Shown here: piece by piece, positions 17,931-26,311 of the stretch
How positions within the stretch are numbered: the first letter of the stretch is position 1
How the letters are laid out: every line of letters begins with the position of its first letter
Notes under the pieces: model-generated
Seen by the model: the letters and a program-made list of their open reading frames with translations, nothing else
Databases searched by the model: none
Told to the model about the DNA's origin: nothing
Made by a program: the position numbers and the translations under genes
Origin: JAPPHA01 sp963662815
GTDB lineage: Bacteria; Pseudomonadota; Alphaproteobacteria; Rhodobacterales; Rhodobacteraceae
DNA length: 64,000 nucleotides
Assembly: GCA_963662815.2 (NCBI GenBank)
Contig: CAXXWA010000042.1
Location: 62,001 to 126,000 of the forward strand
Direction: 5' to 3'

Positions 17931-18304
17931 ATGCCACACCTGCACCAAACGGCCAAGAAAGGTCGCGCGGAAGAGATCATCGACTGATCTAGGCCGGTGC
18001 TGATCCAGATGAATTGGATAGCTGTGGGCCAACTCCGCTGATCTGGGCCACCTATCACAACCATCCAGAAGCCATCTGCACTTTGGCAAGCGCAGGGGCT
18101 GTCCCGAGAATTCGGGAGGAGAATCGACGGACCTCTCTGCAATGGGTCTCCTTCAAAAGAGGGCAGTACCACGTGTCCTACACGATCTTGCTCAAAGCGG
18201 GCAAAACTATCGACCGTCCGTTGCGCCAGCGGCATGGTGGACGCGCATGTAGATCTCAGTCGGTCGTCCACGGATCTGTTGGCCGGGCAGGACCGGCTCC
18301 GTAA
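17931..18304 (+). pseudogene. Ankyrin-repeat protein remnant
   Basis: An ATG with GGAG eight bases upstream begins MPHLHQTAKKGRAEEIID and then hits a stop. In another frame, after an in-frame TAG, the text continues as GADPDELDSCGPTPLIWATY and ICTLASAGA, a clear ankyrin repeat (G-TPL-A and LL..GA positions). A second, weaker repeat includes TSLQW and ILLKAGKTID. At least one frameshift and one stop separate the parts, so the gene is dead. Ankyrin proteins in bacteria often act in host interaction, but no function can be read from this fragment. Confidence 0.6.
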
Positions 18305-19271
18305 ACGACCCATTCCTGCCGGTCCCCGTTTGTGTGTTCGTTCAGCTGGTGATGGTAGCGAAAAAGCCATGGAACTCAGCCGTCAGCGATTGCGCAGAAT
18401 GCGAAATCCGTGCCGGCACAGTGGGCGCGTCACTGCGTGACCGAACGAAAACGAACGGACTCGTCAGGATTGGGAAATCCTGCAACTGGGGGCATGCGCC
18501 TTCACCGCGACGCGCGGATTCGGGTTCCGATCGCTCTCAGGATGCTTAAGGAGCTGGAACCGGTCCAGCGGAAAAAAGCTATAAATAATAGAATTTTACA
18601 ACGTTGTTTGGCACTATCTATGATGTGTGTGTCGAACATGAAAGGGCTCCCGGCCAGGCCGACATGCGGACCCAGGATCAACAGCGGACGGTCATCTCTT
18701 TCTTCTGCGGAGAATCCGAAGCGCCATTCGACAGTCCTAATGAGCGCGGAAGGCGAGAGAAATGCTGCTATCCGATTTGATCGACGGGCGGCGGATCAGG
18801 TGTCCCGGATTGATCTGACTTCAAGAATGTGATCTGTGGCAGGCATTCCGGAATCCGGAGACAGCCCGACGGGGATGCATCGAACGACCGGGCCCCCGGT
18901 GCTCCGCTTCGGAAAATCACGGCGAACTGGCACGAGATAGCCTGCGGTTTCTTGGGGCCGGCGCGAAAACTCTGTCCGAATTTGCTACGCACTTCTTGTT
19001 TGGAACATCGCCAAAGTAACGGAAAGCCGGTTTACGCCTGCGGGGCGGAAACCTTTCGCGCGACGGCAAGTCGCGGACACATGCCGGATGCATTAGTTGC
19101 GGACCCGCGTCGGCTTGTTCTCCTCTGCGCAGGTTTGACCGGCAGCGGTGACCGGCGGCGCCTTGATCCTGTTGCGCCCGCCTACAGGCGGGAGTACGCA
19201 GGCGTTGGATCGGCGGTTTCCGCGATCGGTCGGATCCCGCATGTCCAGTAAACCGTTCGGAGCAAGGCATC
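18305..19271. other. Gene-free region before the hexuronate operon
   Basis: Nothing convincing is coded here. A short AT-rich patch around 18575-18625 contrasts with the surroundings. The last 100 bases should hold the uxuA promoter, but I see no clear regulator site. Confidence 0.45.
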
Positions 19272-20486
19272 ATGCGACAGTTGTGGAGATGGTTCGGCGC
19301 AGCGGACCGCGTCACGCTTTCCGACGCGCGCCAGGCGGGCGCCGACGGCATCGTCACTGCGCTCCACCACCTTCCCGCCGGCACAGTGTGGTCCTCCGAG
19401 GAAATCGCCGCGCGCCAGGAGGAGGTCGTGCGCCCCGGCGGGAAACCATCTGGACTCGCCTGGGAACTCGTGGAGAGCCTGCCGGTTTCCGAGGCCATAA
19501 AGACGCGATCCGGAGACTGGGAAGGCGACATCGAGCGGTACTGCCGGTCCCTCGAAAACCTCGCCGACGCCGGGCTCACCACGGTTTGCTACAATTTCAT
19601 GCCGGTCCTGGACTGGACCCGGACGGACCTCGCGTGCCGAATGGGCCATGGCGGTACGGCGATGCGGTTCGATCTGGCAGAATTCGCTGCTTTCGATCTG
19701 CATGTCTTCGGCCGGATCGGCGCGACTTCAGACTACGACGAATCAACAATCGCCGCGGCAAATTCGTTGATCCGGCGCCTCGGCGCATCCGACCGGGCGC
19801 GCTTGGCCTCAAACATTACGGCCGGACTTCCCGGTGCACAGGAGCACTGGTCGCTTGATGGGCTCCGGGAGCGGCTCAAGGACTATGAGGCCATAGGTCG
19901 GGAACAGCTCTTCGAGAATCACGTGGAGTTCCTCAAGGCGGTCACAACGACGGCGGAGCGGGTGGGTATTCGGCTCTGTTGCCATCCGGACGATCCGCCG
20001 TTTCCGCTCCTGGGACTTCCCAGGGTGGTCTCGACCGCGGATGACTACCGTGCCCTTTTCGCGGCGGTGCCAAGCCCAGCGGCCGGGGTCACCCTTTGCA
20101 CGGGAAGCCTCGGCGTTCGCGGGGACAACGACCTTCCGGCCATGGCGAGGGAGTTCGGGCCCAGAATTTTCTTCGCACATCTGAGGAACGTCCGCAGGGA
20201 GGGCGAGCGCGTTCCCTGTTCCTTCTTCGAAGACGAGCACCTGAACGGAGACACTGACATGGTGGCGGTCGTTGATGCACTGCTGCGCGAAGAGCGTCGC
20301 CGGATCGCCGACGGGTGGACGCATCCGGAAATCCCGATGCGCCCCGATCACGGTCAGTCGATTCTCACCGATGTCCGTTCGGGCTGCCAGCCAGGGTACC
20401 CGGCCGTCGGGAGACTGAAGGGGCTCGCGGAGTTGCGCGGAGTGACGCGGGCCCTCGAGGCCATGCGTTCGGACCAAACCGGTTGA
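19272..20486 (+). CDS. uxuA: D-mannonate dehydratase UxuA
   Basis: UxuA removes water from D-mannonate to give 2-keto-3-deoxy-D-gluconate in glucuronate breakdown. The 404-residue protein has the family features: the N-terminal WRWFGAADRV and ADGIVTALHHLP, the central CYNFMPVLDWTRTDL segment, a CCHPDDPP motif (metal-ligand Cys/His region), and FFAHLRNV and RPDHGQ near the end. The start has a GGAGCAAGG site upstream. It leads a plus-strand gene run with uxaC and uxuB further down, which strongly supports the role. The next gene, an ABC ATPase, begins 140 bp later. Confidence 0.95.
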   Translation: MRQLWRWFGAADRVTLSDARQAGADGIVTALHHLPAGTVWSSEEIAARQEEVVRPGGKPSGLAWELVESLPVSEAIKTRSGDWEGDIERYCRSLENLADAGLTTVCYNFMPVLDWTRTDLACRMGHGGTAMRFDLAEFAAFDLHVFGRIGATSDYDESTIAAANSLIRRLGASDRARLASNITAGLPGAQEHWSLDGLRERLKDYEAIGREQLFENHVEFLKAVTTTAERVGIRLCCHPDDPPFPLLGLPRVVSTADDYRALFAAVPSPAAGVTLCTGSLGVRGDNDLPAMAREFGPRIFFAHLRNVRREGERVPCSFFEDEHLNGDTDMVAVVDALLREERRRIADGWTHPEIPMRPDHGQSILTDVRSGCQPGYPAVGRLKGLAELRGVTRALEAMRSDQTG

Positions 20487-20626
20487 AGGGAACAGTCGCG
20501 TCTGGCGACGTGACGCGAGTGGCAGCGGCAGGGTTTTTCCGACTCCGAATCTGCAGCCCGGCAGGACATTTCCAATCCAGCCGTGAATCGGTTTAGGATG
20601 CGGCTCCCGGAACCGGAGCGAAGCTC

Positions 20627-21703
20627 ATGACAGAAATCGTCCTCAGGGACATCTACAAATCTTACGGTTCGGTGGAGGTCATCCACGGTGTCAGCCTGTG
20701 CGTCGAAAGCGGCGAGTTCGTCGTCTTCGTCGGACCGTCGGGCTGCGGAAAGTCCACTTTGCTGAGGATCATTGCCGGCCTCGAGGACGTGACCAGCGGC
20801 GACATCCTGATCGACGGAGAGTCCGTCCTCGGCGTCAGCGCTTCGGAACGCGGCCTGGCAATGGTGTTCCAGTCTTATGCGCTCTACCCGCACATGACGG
20901 TCTACAAGAACATGGCCTTCGGGCTTGAGAATTCGAAGTTGCCGCGCGCCGAGATAGACCGGCTGGTTTCCGAGGCCGCGGAGATGCTTCAGATCACCCC
21001 GTACCTTCAGCGTAAGCCGAAGGCCTTGTCCGGCGGGCAGCGGCAACGGGTCGCCATCGGACGAGCCATCGTACGGGATCCGAAGGCGTTCCTGTTCGAC
21101 GAGCCGCTGTCGAACCTCGATGCCGAGCTCCGGGTCGCCATGCGCAAGGAACTCTCGGCGCTCTACCAGAACATCGGCGGCACCATGATCTATGTCACCC
21201 ACGACCAGACTGAAGCCATGACCCTCGCCGACAGGATTGTGGTTCTCCAGGACGGGATCGTGGAGCAGTCCGGCCGGCCGCTCGATCTCTACAACAGGCC
21301 GTGCAACGTCTTCGTCGCCGGGTTCATCGGCTCACCTAGGATGAACCTCGTCGCCTGCGAGGCGGAGGAGGGCGCAGTCGTTGTCGGAAACGACCGGATC
21401 TCCATTCCGGGGATCGGCTGCGCAGCGCCGGGAAGCGCCGTGACCCTCGGCATCCGGCCCGAGCATCTCGAGATCTCCGCTGCGGAGGATGCGGATTTCG
21501 CGGCCAGGGTGGATTTCTCCGAACAGCTCGGAGGCGAGACCTATTTCTATTGCACCGCCGAAGGCTTCCCGCAACTCACTGTTCACCGGATCGGTCAGCA
21601 TCCGGTCAGGAACGGAGAACGCCTGCACCTCAGGCTCGACCACAGCCAGCTGCACCTGTTCGATTCCGGCGGGCAGGCGATCGCGAACGGTCTTCCCGCT
21701 TGA
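20627..21703 (+). CDS. Sugar ABC transporter ATP-binding protein (UgpC/MalK type)
   Basis: The ATPase of a carbohydrate ABC importer (358 residues). Visible motifs are Walker A GPSGCGKST (about residue 37), the Q-loop VFQSYALYPHMTV, the signature LSGGQRQRVAIGRA, Walker B FLFDEPLSNLD and the H-loop YVTHDQTEA. The C-terminal 120 residues form the TOBE/OB domain (GIRPEHL), which in MalK-type proteins meets regulators and multi-specific permeases. No permease or binding protein is adjacent. The binding protein and two permeases at 32.2-35.7 kb lack an ATPase and are the most likely partners. The substrate is probably a hexuronate or hexuronate-containing sugar, by context. Confidence 0.9.
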   Translation: MTEIVLRDIYKSYGSVEVIHGVSLCVESGEFVVFVGPSGCGKSTLLRIIAGLEDVTSGDILIDGESVLGVSASERGLAMVFQSYALYPHMTVYKNMAFGLENSKLPRAEIDRLVSEAAEMLQITPYLQRKPKALSGGQRQRVAIGRAIVRDPKAFLFDEPLSNLDAELRVAMRKELSALYQNIGGTMIYVTHDQTEAMTLADRIVVLQDGIVEQSGRPLDLYNRPCNVFVAGFIGSPRMNLVACEAEEGAVVVGNDRISIPGIGCAAPGSAVTLGIRPEHLEISAAEDADFAARVDFSEQLGGETYFYCTAEGFPQLTVHRIGQHPVRNGERLHLRLDHSQLHLFDSGGQAIANGLPA

Positions 21704-21711
21704 ACCGGCCA

Positions 21712-22755
21712 ATGCGTTTCGCCCTCATCGGGACCGGCATGGCTGCCGAACCGCACGGCCTTGCGTTGGCGTCCCTCGCCGCGAATCCGCGGGATGTGAC
21801 GGTCCATTCGCGCCGGGCGAACGGCAGGGAGGCCTTTGCGGCCCGGTTCGGGTTTCGGGCGGTCGAACGGCTCGAGTCGATCCTCGAGGATTCCTCGATA
21901 GATGCCGTAATCGTAGCAACGCCCCCCGACCAGCGGCTTCCGCTCGTCGAGCGCCTGGCGCAGGCCGGAAAACCGATCCTTTCGGAGAAACCGCTCGAAC
22001 GCAGCGTTGCCGCCGCGGAGGAAGTCGTCGCCATTTGCCGGAGCCGCGGTGTCGGACTCGGCGTGGTCTTCCAGCACCGGTATCGTCTCGCTTCGCGGGA
22101 ACTCAAGGGCCTGCTGAATTCGGGCCGTCTCGGCGCCGTCCGGCTGGCACGCGCCGAAGTCCCCTGGTGGCGCGACCAAAGCTACTACGACGAACCAGGG
22201 AGGGGCAGCTTGGCCAGGGACGGGGGCGGCGTGCTGATCAGCCAGGCGATCCATACCCTCGACCTCCTCCTTCATGTCGCCGGTCCTGTCGTCGAGGTCC
22301 AGGCGCTCGCTGCCACAACAGCCCTTCACCGCATGGAAACCGAGGACTTTGCCGTTGCCGGATTGCGGTTCGCAAGCGGAGCGCCCGGTGCGGTCGTCGC
22401 GACGACCGCCGCCTATCCTGGCTCGGCGGAATCAATAATGCTCGACTGCGATCACGCAAACGCGACGCTCAAGTCGGGTGTCCTGACGCTCCACTGGCGA
22501 GACGGGAAGATCGAGAGTGTCGGACAGGAAGCCGGAACCGGCGGCGGTTCGGATCCAATGGCATTTCCGTTCGACTGGCATCGAGACCTGATAGCCGCCT
22601 TCGCCGGCCGGATCGCCGAAGGAAGCGCGCCCGAAGTTTCAGGCAAGGACGGCTTGGCTGTCCAGCGCCTCATCGAGGCGATGATCCGGTCATCCGCGGA
22701 CGGGAACCGGGTGCGGTTGTCCGGTGCGGACGGCGGAGTTTCGGCCGGATGCTGA
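21712..22755 (+). CDS. Gfo/Idh/MocA family oxidoreductase 1
   Basis: An NAD(P)-dependent sugar dehydrogenase-like protein of 347 residues. The N-terminal Rossmann fold begins MRFALIGTGMAAEPH, and the family EKP motif is present as SEKPLERS near residue 92, where the Lys normally helps catalysis. The C-terminal GFO_IDH_MocA beta-sheet domain contains DGGGVLISQAIHTLDLLLH, with the conserved His that follows the EKP lysine. The ATG at 21712 is used because the Rossmann fold starts there and it lies just after the ABC ATPase stop; the frame is open earlier. It overlaps the next dehydrogenase by 7 bp. The substrate is unknown. Confidence 0.88.
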   Translation: MRFALIGTGMAAEPHGLALASLAANPRDVTVHSRRANGREAFAARFGFRAVERLESILEDSSIDAVIVATPPDQRLPLVERLAQAGKPILSEKPLERSVAAAEEVVAICRSRGVGLGVVFQHRYRLASRELKGLLNSGRLGAVRLARAEVPWWRDQSYYDEPGRGSLARDGGGVLISQAIHTLDLLLHVAGPVVEVQALAATTALHRMETEDFAVAGLRFASGAPGAVVATTAAYPGSAESIMLDCDHANATLKSGVLTLHWRDGKIESVGQEAGTGGGSDPMAFPFDWHRDLIAAFAGRIAEGSAPEVSGKDGLAVQRLIEAMIRSSADGNRVRLSGADGGVSAGC

Positions 22756-23762
22756 AACTCGGGGTCATTGGCGTCGAGCATCGGCACATTTACGGCCAGC
22801 TTGCGGGAATGCTGTCCGTCGGGTGCGATTGCCGGGGATGGTGGACCGAGAGCGAGCCGGAACCGGTGAGCGGTTTCGTCCGGCGGTTCCCGTCGATTCC
22901 CCGCCTCGACGACCGGCGGCGGTTGCTCGACGACCCGGAGATCGATCTCGTCCTGATCGCAGACGTTCCCGCGCGCCGCGCCGCATTCGCCATTGAGGCC
23001 ATGCGCGCCGGCAAGGACGTGATGACCGACAAGCCCGGTTGCACGTCGCTTGGGCAGCTCGAGGAATTGCGCCGCGAAGTGGAAAGAACCGGGAAGATCT
23101 GGTCGGTAGACTTTTCCGAGCGCTTCGAGGTGCCCGCGGTGACCCGGGCACTCGAACTGGTGCGGCAGGGCGCAATCGGCCGCGTGGTCCAGACCGTCGG
23201 CCTGGGACCGCACCGACTCAACCGCGCGACGCGGCCTGACTGGTTCTTCAGAGAAGGTCAGACCGGCGGCATACTCTGCGACATCGGATCCCACCAGATC
23301 GACCAGTTCTTGGTTTTCACAGGGTCGCAGACGGCAGAGGTCGCAGCATCCGCGGTCGGCAACTTCGCCAATCCCGGCGATCCGGGGATGCAGGACTTCG
23401 GGGAGATCCTGCTCAGAGGCGACGGCGGGTCGGGCTATGTGCGGGTCGACTGGTACACGCCCGACGCGCTTCCGAACTGGGGTGACGGCCGGCTGACCGT
23501 TCTTGGCACCGAGGGCTACATCGAACTCAGGAAATACGTCGACGTCGCGGGAAGGACGGGCACCGATCACCTGTTCATCGTCAACGGCCAGCGCTGCGAC
23601 TACGAGGACGCCAGCAGCGCCGAGCTGCCATATTTCCGCAACCTTGCAGAGGACGTACTCAACCGCAGCGAGACGGCGATGCCGCAGGCTCATTGCTTCC
23701 GCGTTTCCGAACTCGCGCTGACGGCGCAGAAAATGGCCGTTCGCCTTGGCCAAATCGGCTGA
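22749..23762 (+). CDS. Gfo/Idh/MocA family oxidoreductase 2
   Basis: A second family member of 337 residues, starting at an ATG that overlaps the previous stop by seven bases. The N-terminal Rossmann motif is altered (GVIGVEHRHIYGQL), with the usual GxGxxG poorly kept. The EKP motif is changed to DKP (MTDKPGCTSLG). The C-terminal domain keeps GGILCDIGSHQIDQFLVF, including the conserved Asp and His. This branch resembles proteins of unknown substrate found in sugar-acid clusters. Retention of the Lys and His argues for an active oxidoreductase despite the changed cofactor loop. It overlaps the third dehydrogenase by 17 bp, implying translational coupling. Confidence 0.85.
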   Translation: MLKLGVIGVEHRHIYGQLAGMLSVGCDCRGWWTESEPEPVSGFVRRFPSIPRLDDRRRLLDDPEIDLVLIADVPARRAAFAIEAMRAGKDVMTDKPGCTSLGQLEELRREVERTGKIWSVDFSERFEVPAVTRALELVRQGAIGRVVQTVGLGPHRLNRATRPDWFFREGQTGGILCDIGSHQIDQFLVFTGSQTAEVAASAVGNFANPGDPGMQDFGEILLRGDGGSGYVRVDWYTPDALPNWGDGRLTVLGTEGYIELRKYVDVAGRTGTDHLFIVNGQRCDYEDASSAELPYFRNLAEDVLNRSETAMPQAHCFRVSELALTAQKMAVRLGQIG

Positions 23763-24894
23763 CTACCGAACCTGGCGCGTCGCCATTCTCGGAGGACGCA
23801 TCGGCACAGAACATCTGGCTGGCTGGCTAGCGTCAGCTGGCCGATTTCGTGTCGTTTGCATCTGCGACCTGGATTTGGCGCTGGCCCGCCGCCTCGCCTG
23901 CGAGGTCCGCGGAAGGGAAGGGGGCGAGCAGGAGGACGTTGCGAGAACAAGCGACGCCATTGATTCTGTGATCGCGGATCCGGACATCGACATCGTCGAC
24001 ATCTGCCTTCCTCCGGCCCTGCACGCGCCGGTCGCCGCTGCTGCGCTCAGGGCCGGCAAGCACGTTGTCTGCGAAAAACCCCTCGCCGGCAGCGTGGTCG
24101 CAGCCGAGCAACTTGCTTCCATTGCCAGCGAAACGGGCCGGCTGCTGGTGCCGATGTTCCAGTACCGTTTCGGCCGTGGCCTCACCGTGCTCCAAAGGCT
24201 GCAAGCGGCAGGTCTCGCCGGACCTGCCGTCGCCGGCAGCCTCGAAACCCATTGGGACCGGGGGGCGGACTACTACCGGAGTCCCTGGCGCGGGACCTGG
24301 GCCGGGGAACTCGGCGGAGTTGTCCTGACCCATGCGATCCATGTCCACGATCTGGCCGTAAACTGCGTCGGGCCGATCGCCGCGGTTTCGGCCTTCGCGG
24401 GCACCCGTTCGAATCCGGTCGAGACCGAAGATTGCGCCGCCGTCTGCATGTCGACCGTCGGCGGCGCCCTGATTACCTCTTCGGCGACCCTCGGCGCAGC
24501 TCGCAACACCTCGAGACTGCGGCTGGTCTTCGAGAAGCTTACTGCAGAGAGCGGAACTACGCCCTATGCACCCGGCCATGCGGGCTGGCGATTCACCGCG
24601 AGGCGAACCGAGGACCAAGAACGCGTGGACAGGGCGGTGTCTGCGCCCGGCCGCGTCGGTCGCTGCGGTTACGCCGGACTGTTCGGCGCCCTTGCCGAAC
24701 GGCTCGCCGGCGGCGACCTAGGAGTTCTTCCGACGCCTGAAGACGGCGTAGCTTCGATCGAACTGGCGAGCGCCATCACTCTCGCGGCGCGAAGCGGGCG
24801 CAGCGTGCCGCTGCCTCTCGACCGGCAACTGCCGATCTGCCGGGGATTGGCGCCCGCGAAACGCGCCCAGGCCGAAACGCAAGCCGGAGACTGA
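23746..24894 (+). CDS. Gfo/Idh/MocA family oxidoreductase 3
   Basis: The third consecutive member, 382 residues from a TTG start. The Rossmann segment reads WRVAILGGRIGTEHL, the EKP motif is intact (CEKPLAGSV), and the C-terminal domain has ELGGVVLTHAIHVHDLAVN with the catalytic-region His. It runs directly into uxaC, with only one base between the stop and the next ATG. Three tandem paralogues with little mutual similarity outside the motifs suggest several steps on related sugars, such as inositol- or uronate-type oxidation. None can be given a substrate from sequence alone. Confidence 0.87.
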   Translation: MAKSADYRTWRVAILGGRIGTEHLAGWLASAGRFRVVCICDLDLALARRLACEVRGREGGEQEDVARTSDAIDSVIADPDIDIVDICLPPALHAPVAAAALRAGKHVVCEKPLAGSVVAAEQLASIASETGRLLVPMFQYRFGRGLTVLQRLQAAGLAGPAVAGSLETHWDRGADYYRSPWRGTWAGELGGVVLTHAIHVHDLAVNCVGPIAAVSAFAGTRSNPVETEDCAAVCMSTVGGALITSSATLGAARNTSRLRLVFEKLTAESGTTPYAPGHAGWRFTARRTEDQERVDRAVSAPGRVGRCGYAGLFGALAERLAGGDLGVLPTPEDGVASIELASAITLAARSGRSVPLPLDRQLPICRGLAPAKRAQAETQAGD

Positions 24895-24895
24895 A

Positions 24896-26311
24896 ATGAC
24901 GCACTCTCTCACCCATCCCGACAGGCTATTCCCCAGCGATCCCCGTACACGGGAGATCGCAAGGGAGTTGCATTCCGCTATCGTGGACCTTCCGGTCATC
25001 AGCCCGCATGGCCATTGCGATCCGGGATGGTTTGCTCTCGACCGGAACTTTTCCGACCCGACGGCGCTTCTCGTGCAACCGGATCACTATGTACTTCGCA
25101 TGCTCGTAAGCCAGGGCATCCGGATGGATGAATTCGGCGTGGGCCCAAACGCCGGCGAACGCCGCGAGTCCCAGCAAAGGCGAGTGTGGAATCTGTTTGC
25201 CGAAAACTACCACCTGTTTCACGGAACGCCGACGCGGATGTGGCTCGATCACGGATTCGAGCACCTCTTCGGTTTGGACGAACCGCTTTCGGCAGCGAAT
25301 GCCGATCACTACTTCGACTGCATCGGCGACATCCTTCAGCAGCAGTCATTTCGGCCGCGAGCACTATTCGACCGTTTCGGCGTCGAATTCCTTGCCACCA
25401 CCGAGGACGCTCTCGACCCACTAGCCGATCATGCGGCCATCGCCTCCTCCGGCTGGCCCGGCCGGGTGGTCACGACCTATCGCCCCGATTCCGTGATCGA
25501 TCCGGAATTTCCGGGCTTCATTGGCAACATTGATCGTCTGTCCGTGATATCCGGCTGCGACACGGCGACATGGGAAGGGTACCTCGATGCACATCGCCGC
25601 AGGCGGCAGGCATTCAGGGAAATGGGTGCCGTGGCGACCGACCATGGCGTGCCGCTGCCGGTGACCGAGGACCTGCCGATTGCCGATTGCCACGCACTCT
25701 GGAGTCGCGTCAGGAGCGGCATGGCCGGAAAGGGAGATGCGGAGGCATTCCGCGGACAAATGCTGACCGAAATGGCCCGCATGAGCATCGAGGATGGCAT
25801 GACCATGCAGATACACGCGGGTTCCCGGCGAAACTACAGCCGCGCTGTCCATGACCGCTTCGGTCGCGACATGGGATTCGACATTCCGCAACGGTCGGAC
25901 TTTGTCGGTGGGCTTCGTCCGCTGCTGAACGCGGTCGGACACGAACCAGGGCTTCGGATCATCTTGTTCACCCTTGACGAGACAACGCTCGGTCGCGAAC
26001 TGGCTCCTCTCGCAGGCGCCTATCCGGCACTCCTCCTCGGACCTGCGTGGTGGTTCTTCGACAGTCCGGACGGGATGCGGCGATTCAGGGAGCTGACCAC
26101 CGAGACGGCCGGATTCTGGAACACCGCCGGGTTCAATGATGATTCCCGGTCCCTGGCATCGATCCCCGCACGCCATGACATGGCGCGGCGAGTCGACTGC
26201 GCATTCCTCGCCTCGCTGGTCGCCGATCACCGCCTGGGCGAGTCCGACGCCCATGCGATTGCCGAGGCGCTGACTGTCGAGCTTCCGAAACGCGCCTATG
26301 GTCTCGAATGA
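24896..26311 (+). CDS. uxaC: Glucuronate isomerase UxaC
   Basis: UxaC interconverts D-glucuronate with D-fructuronate (and galacturonate with tagaturonate). The protein is 471 residues, the normal length. The N-terminal metal-binding region is VISPHGHCDP, a variant of the family's HxH motif, followed by FADRNF-like text. Further on are LDHGFEHLFG, TTEDALDPL, MQIHAGSRRNYSR and GPAWWFFDSPDGM, all UxaC landmarks. The start ATG follows the previous stop by one base and the stop overlaps the uxuB start (ATGA). With uxuA and uxuB it completes the glucuronate-to-KDG route. Confidence 0.95.
   Translation: MTHSLTHPDRLFPSDPRTREIARELHSAIVDLPVISPHGHCDPGWFALDRNFSDPTALLVQPDHYVLRMLVSQGIRMDEFGVGPNAGERRESQQRRVWNLFAENYHLFHGTPTRMWLDHGFEHLFGLDEPLSAANADHYFDCIGDILQQQSFRPRALFDRFGVEFLATTEDALDPLADHAAIASSGWPGRVVTTYRPDSVIDPEFPGFIGNIDRLSVISGCDTATWEGYLDAHRRRRQAFREMGAVATDHGVPLPVTEDLPIADCHALWSRVRSGMAGKGDAEAFRGQMLTEMARMSIEDGMTMQIHAGSRRNYSRAVHDRFGRDMGFDIPQRSDFVGGLRPLLNAVGHEPGLRIILFTLDETTLGRELAPLAGAYPALLLGPAWWFFDSPDGMRRFRELTTETAGFWNTAGFNDDSRSLASIPARHDMARRVDCAFLASLVADHRLGESDAHAIAEALTVELPKRAYGLE

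Noticed and set aside
18829..19251. A 140-codon plus-strand frame upstream of uxuA
   Set aside because: No domain, Arg-rich low-information text and no ribosome-binding site; not reported as a gene.
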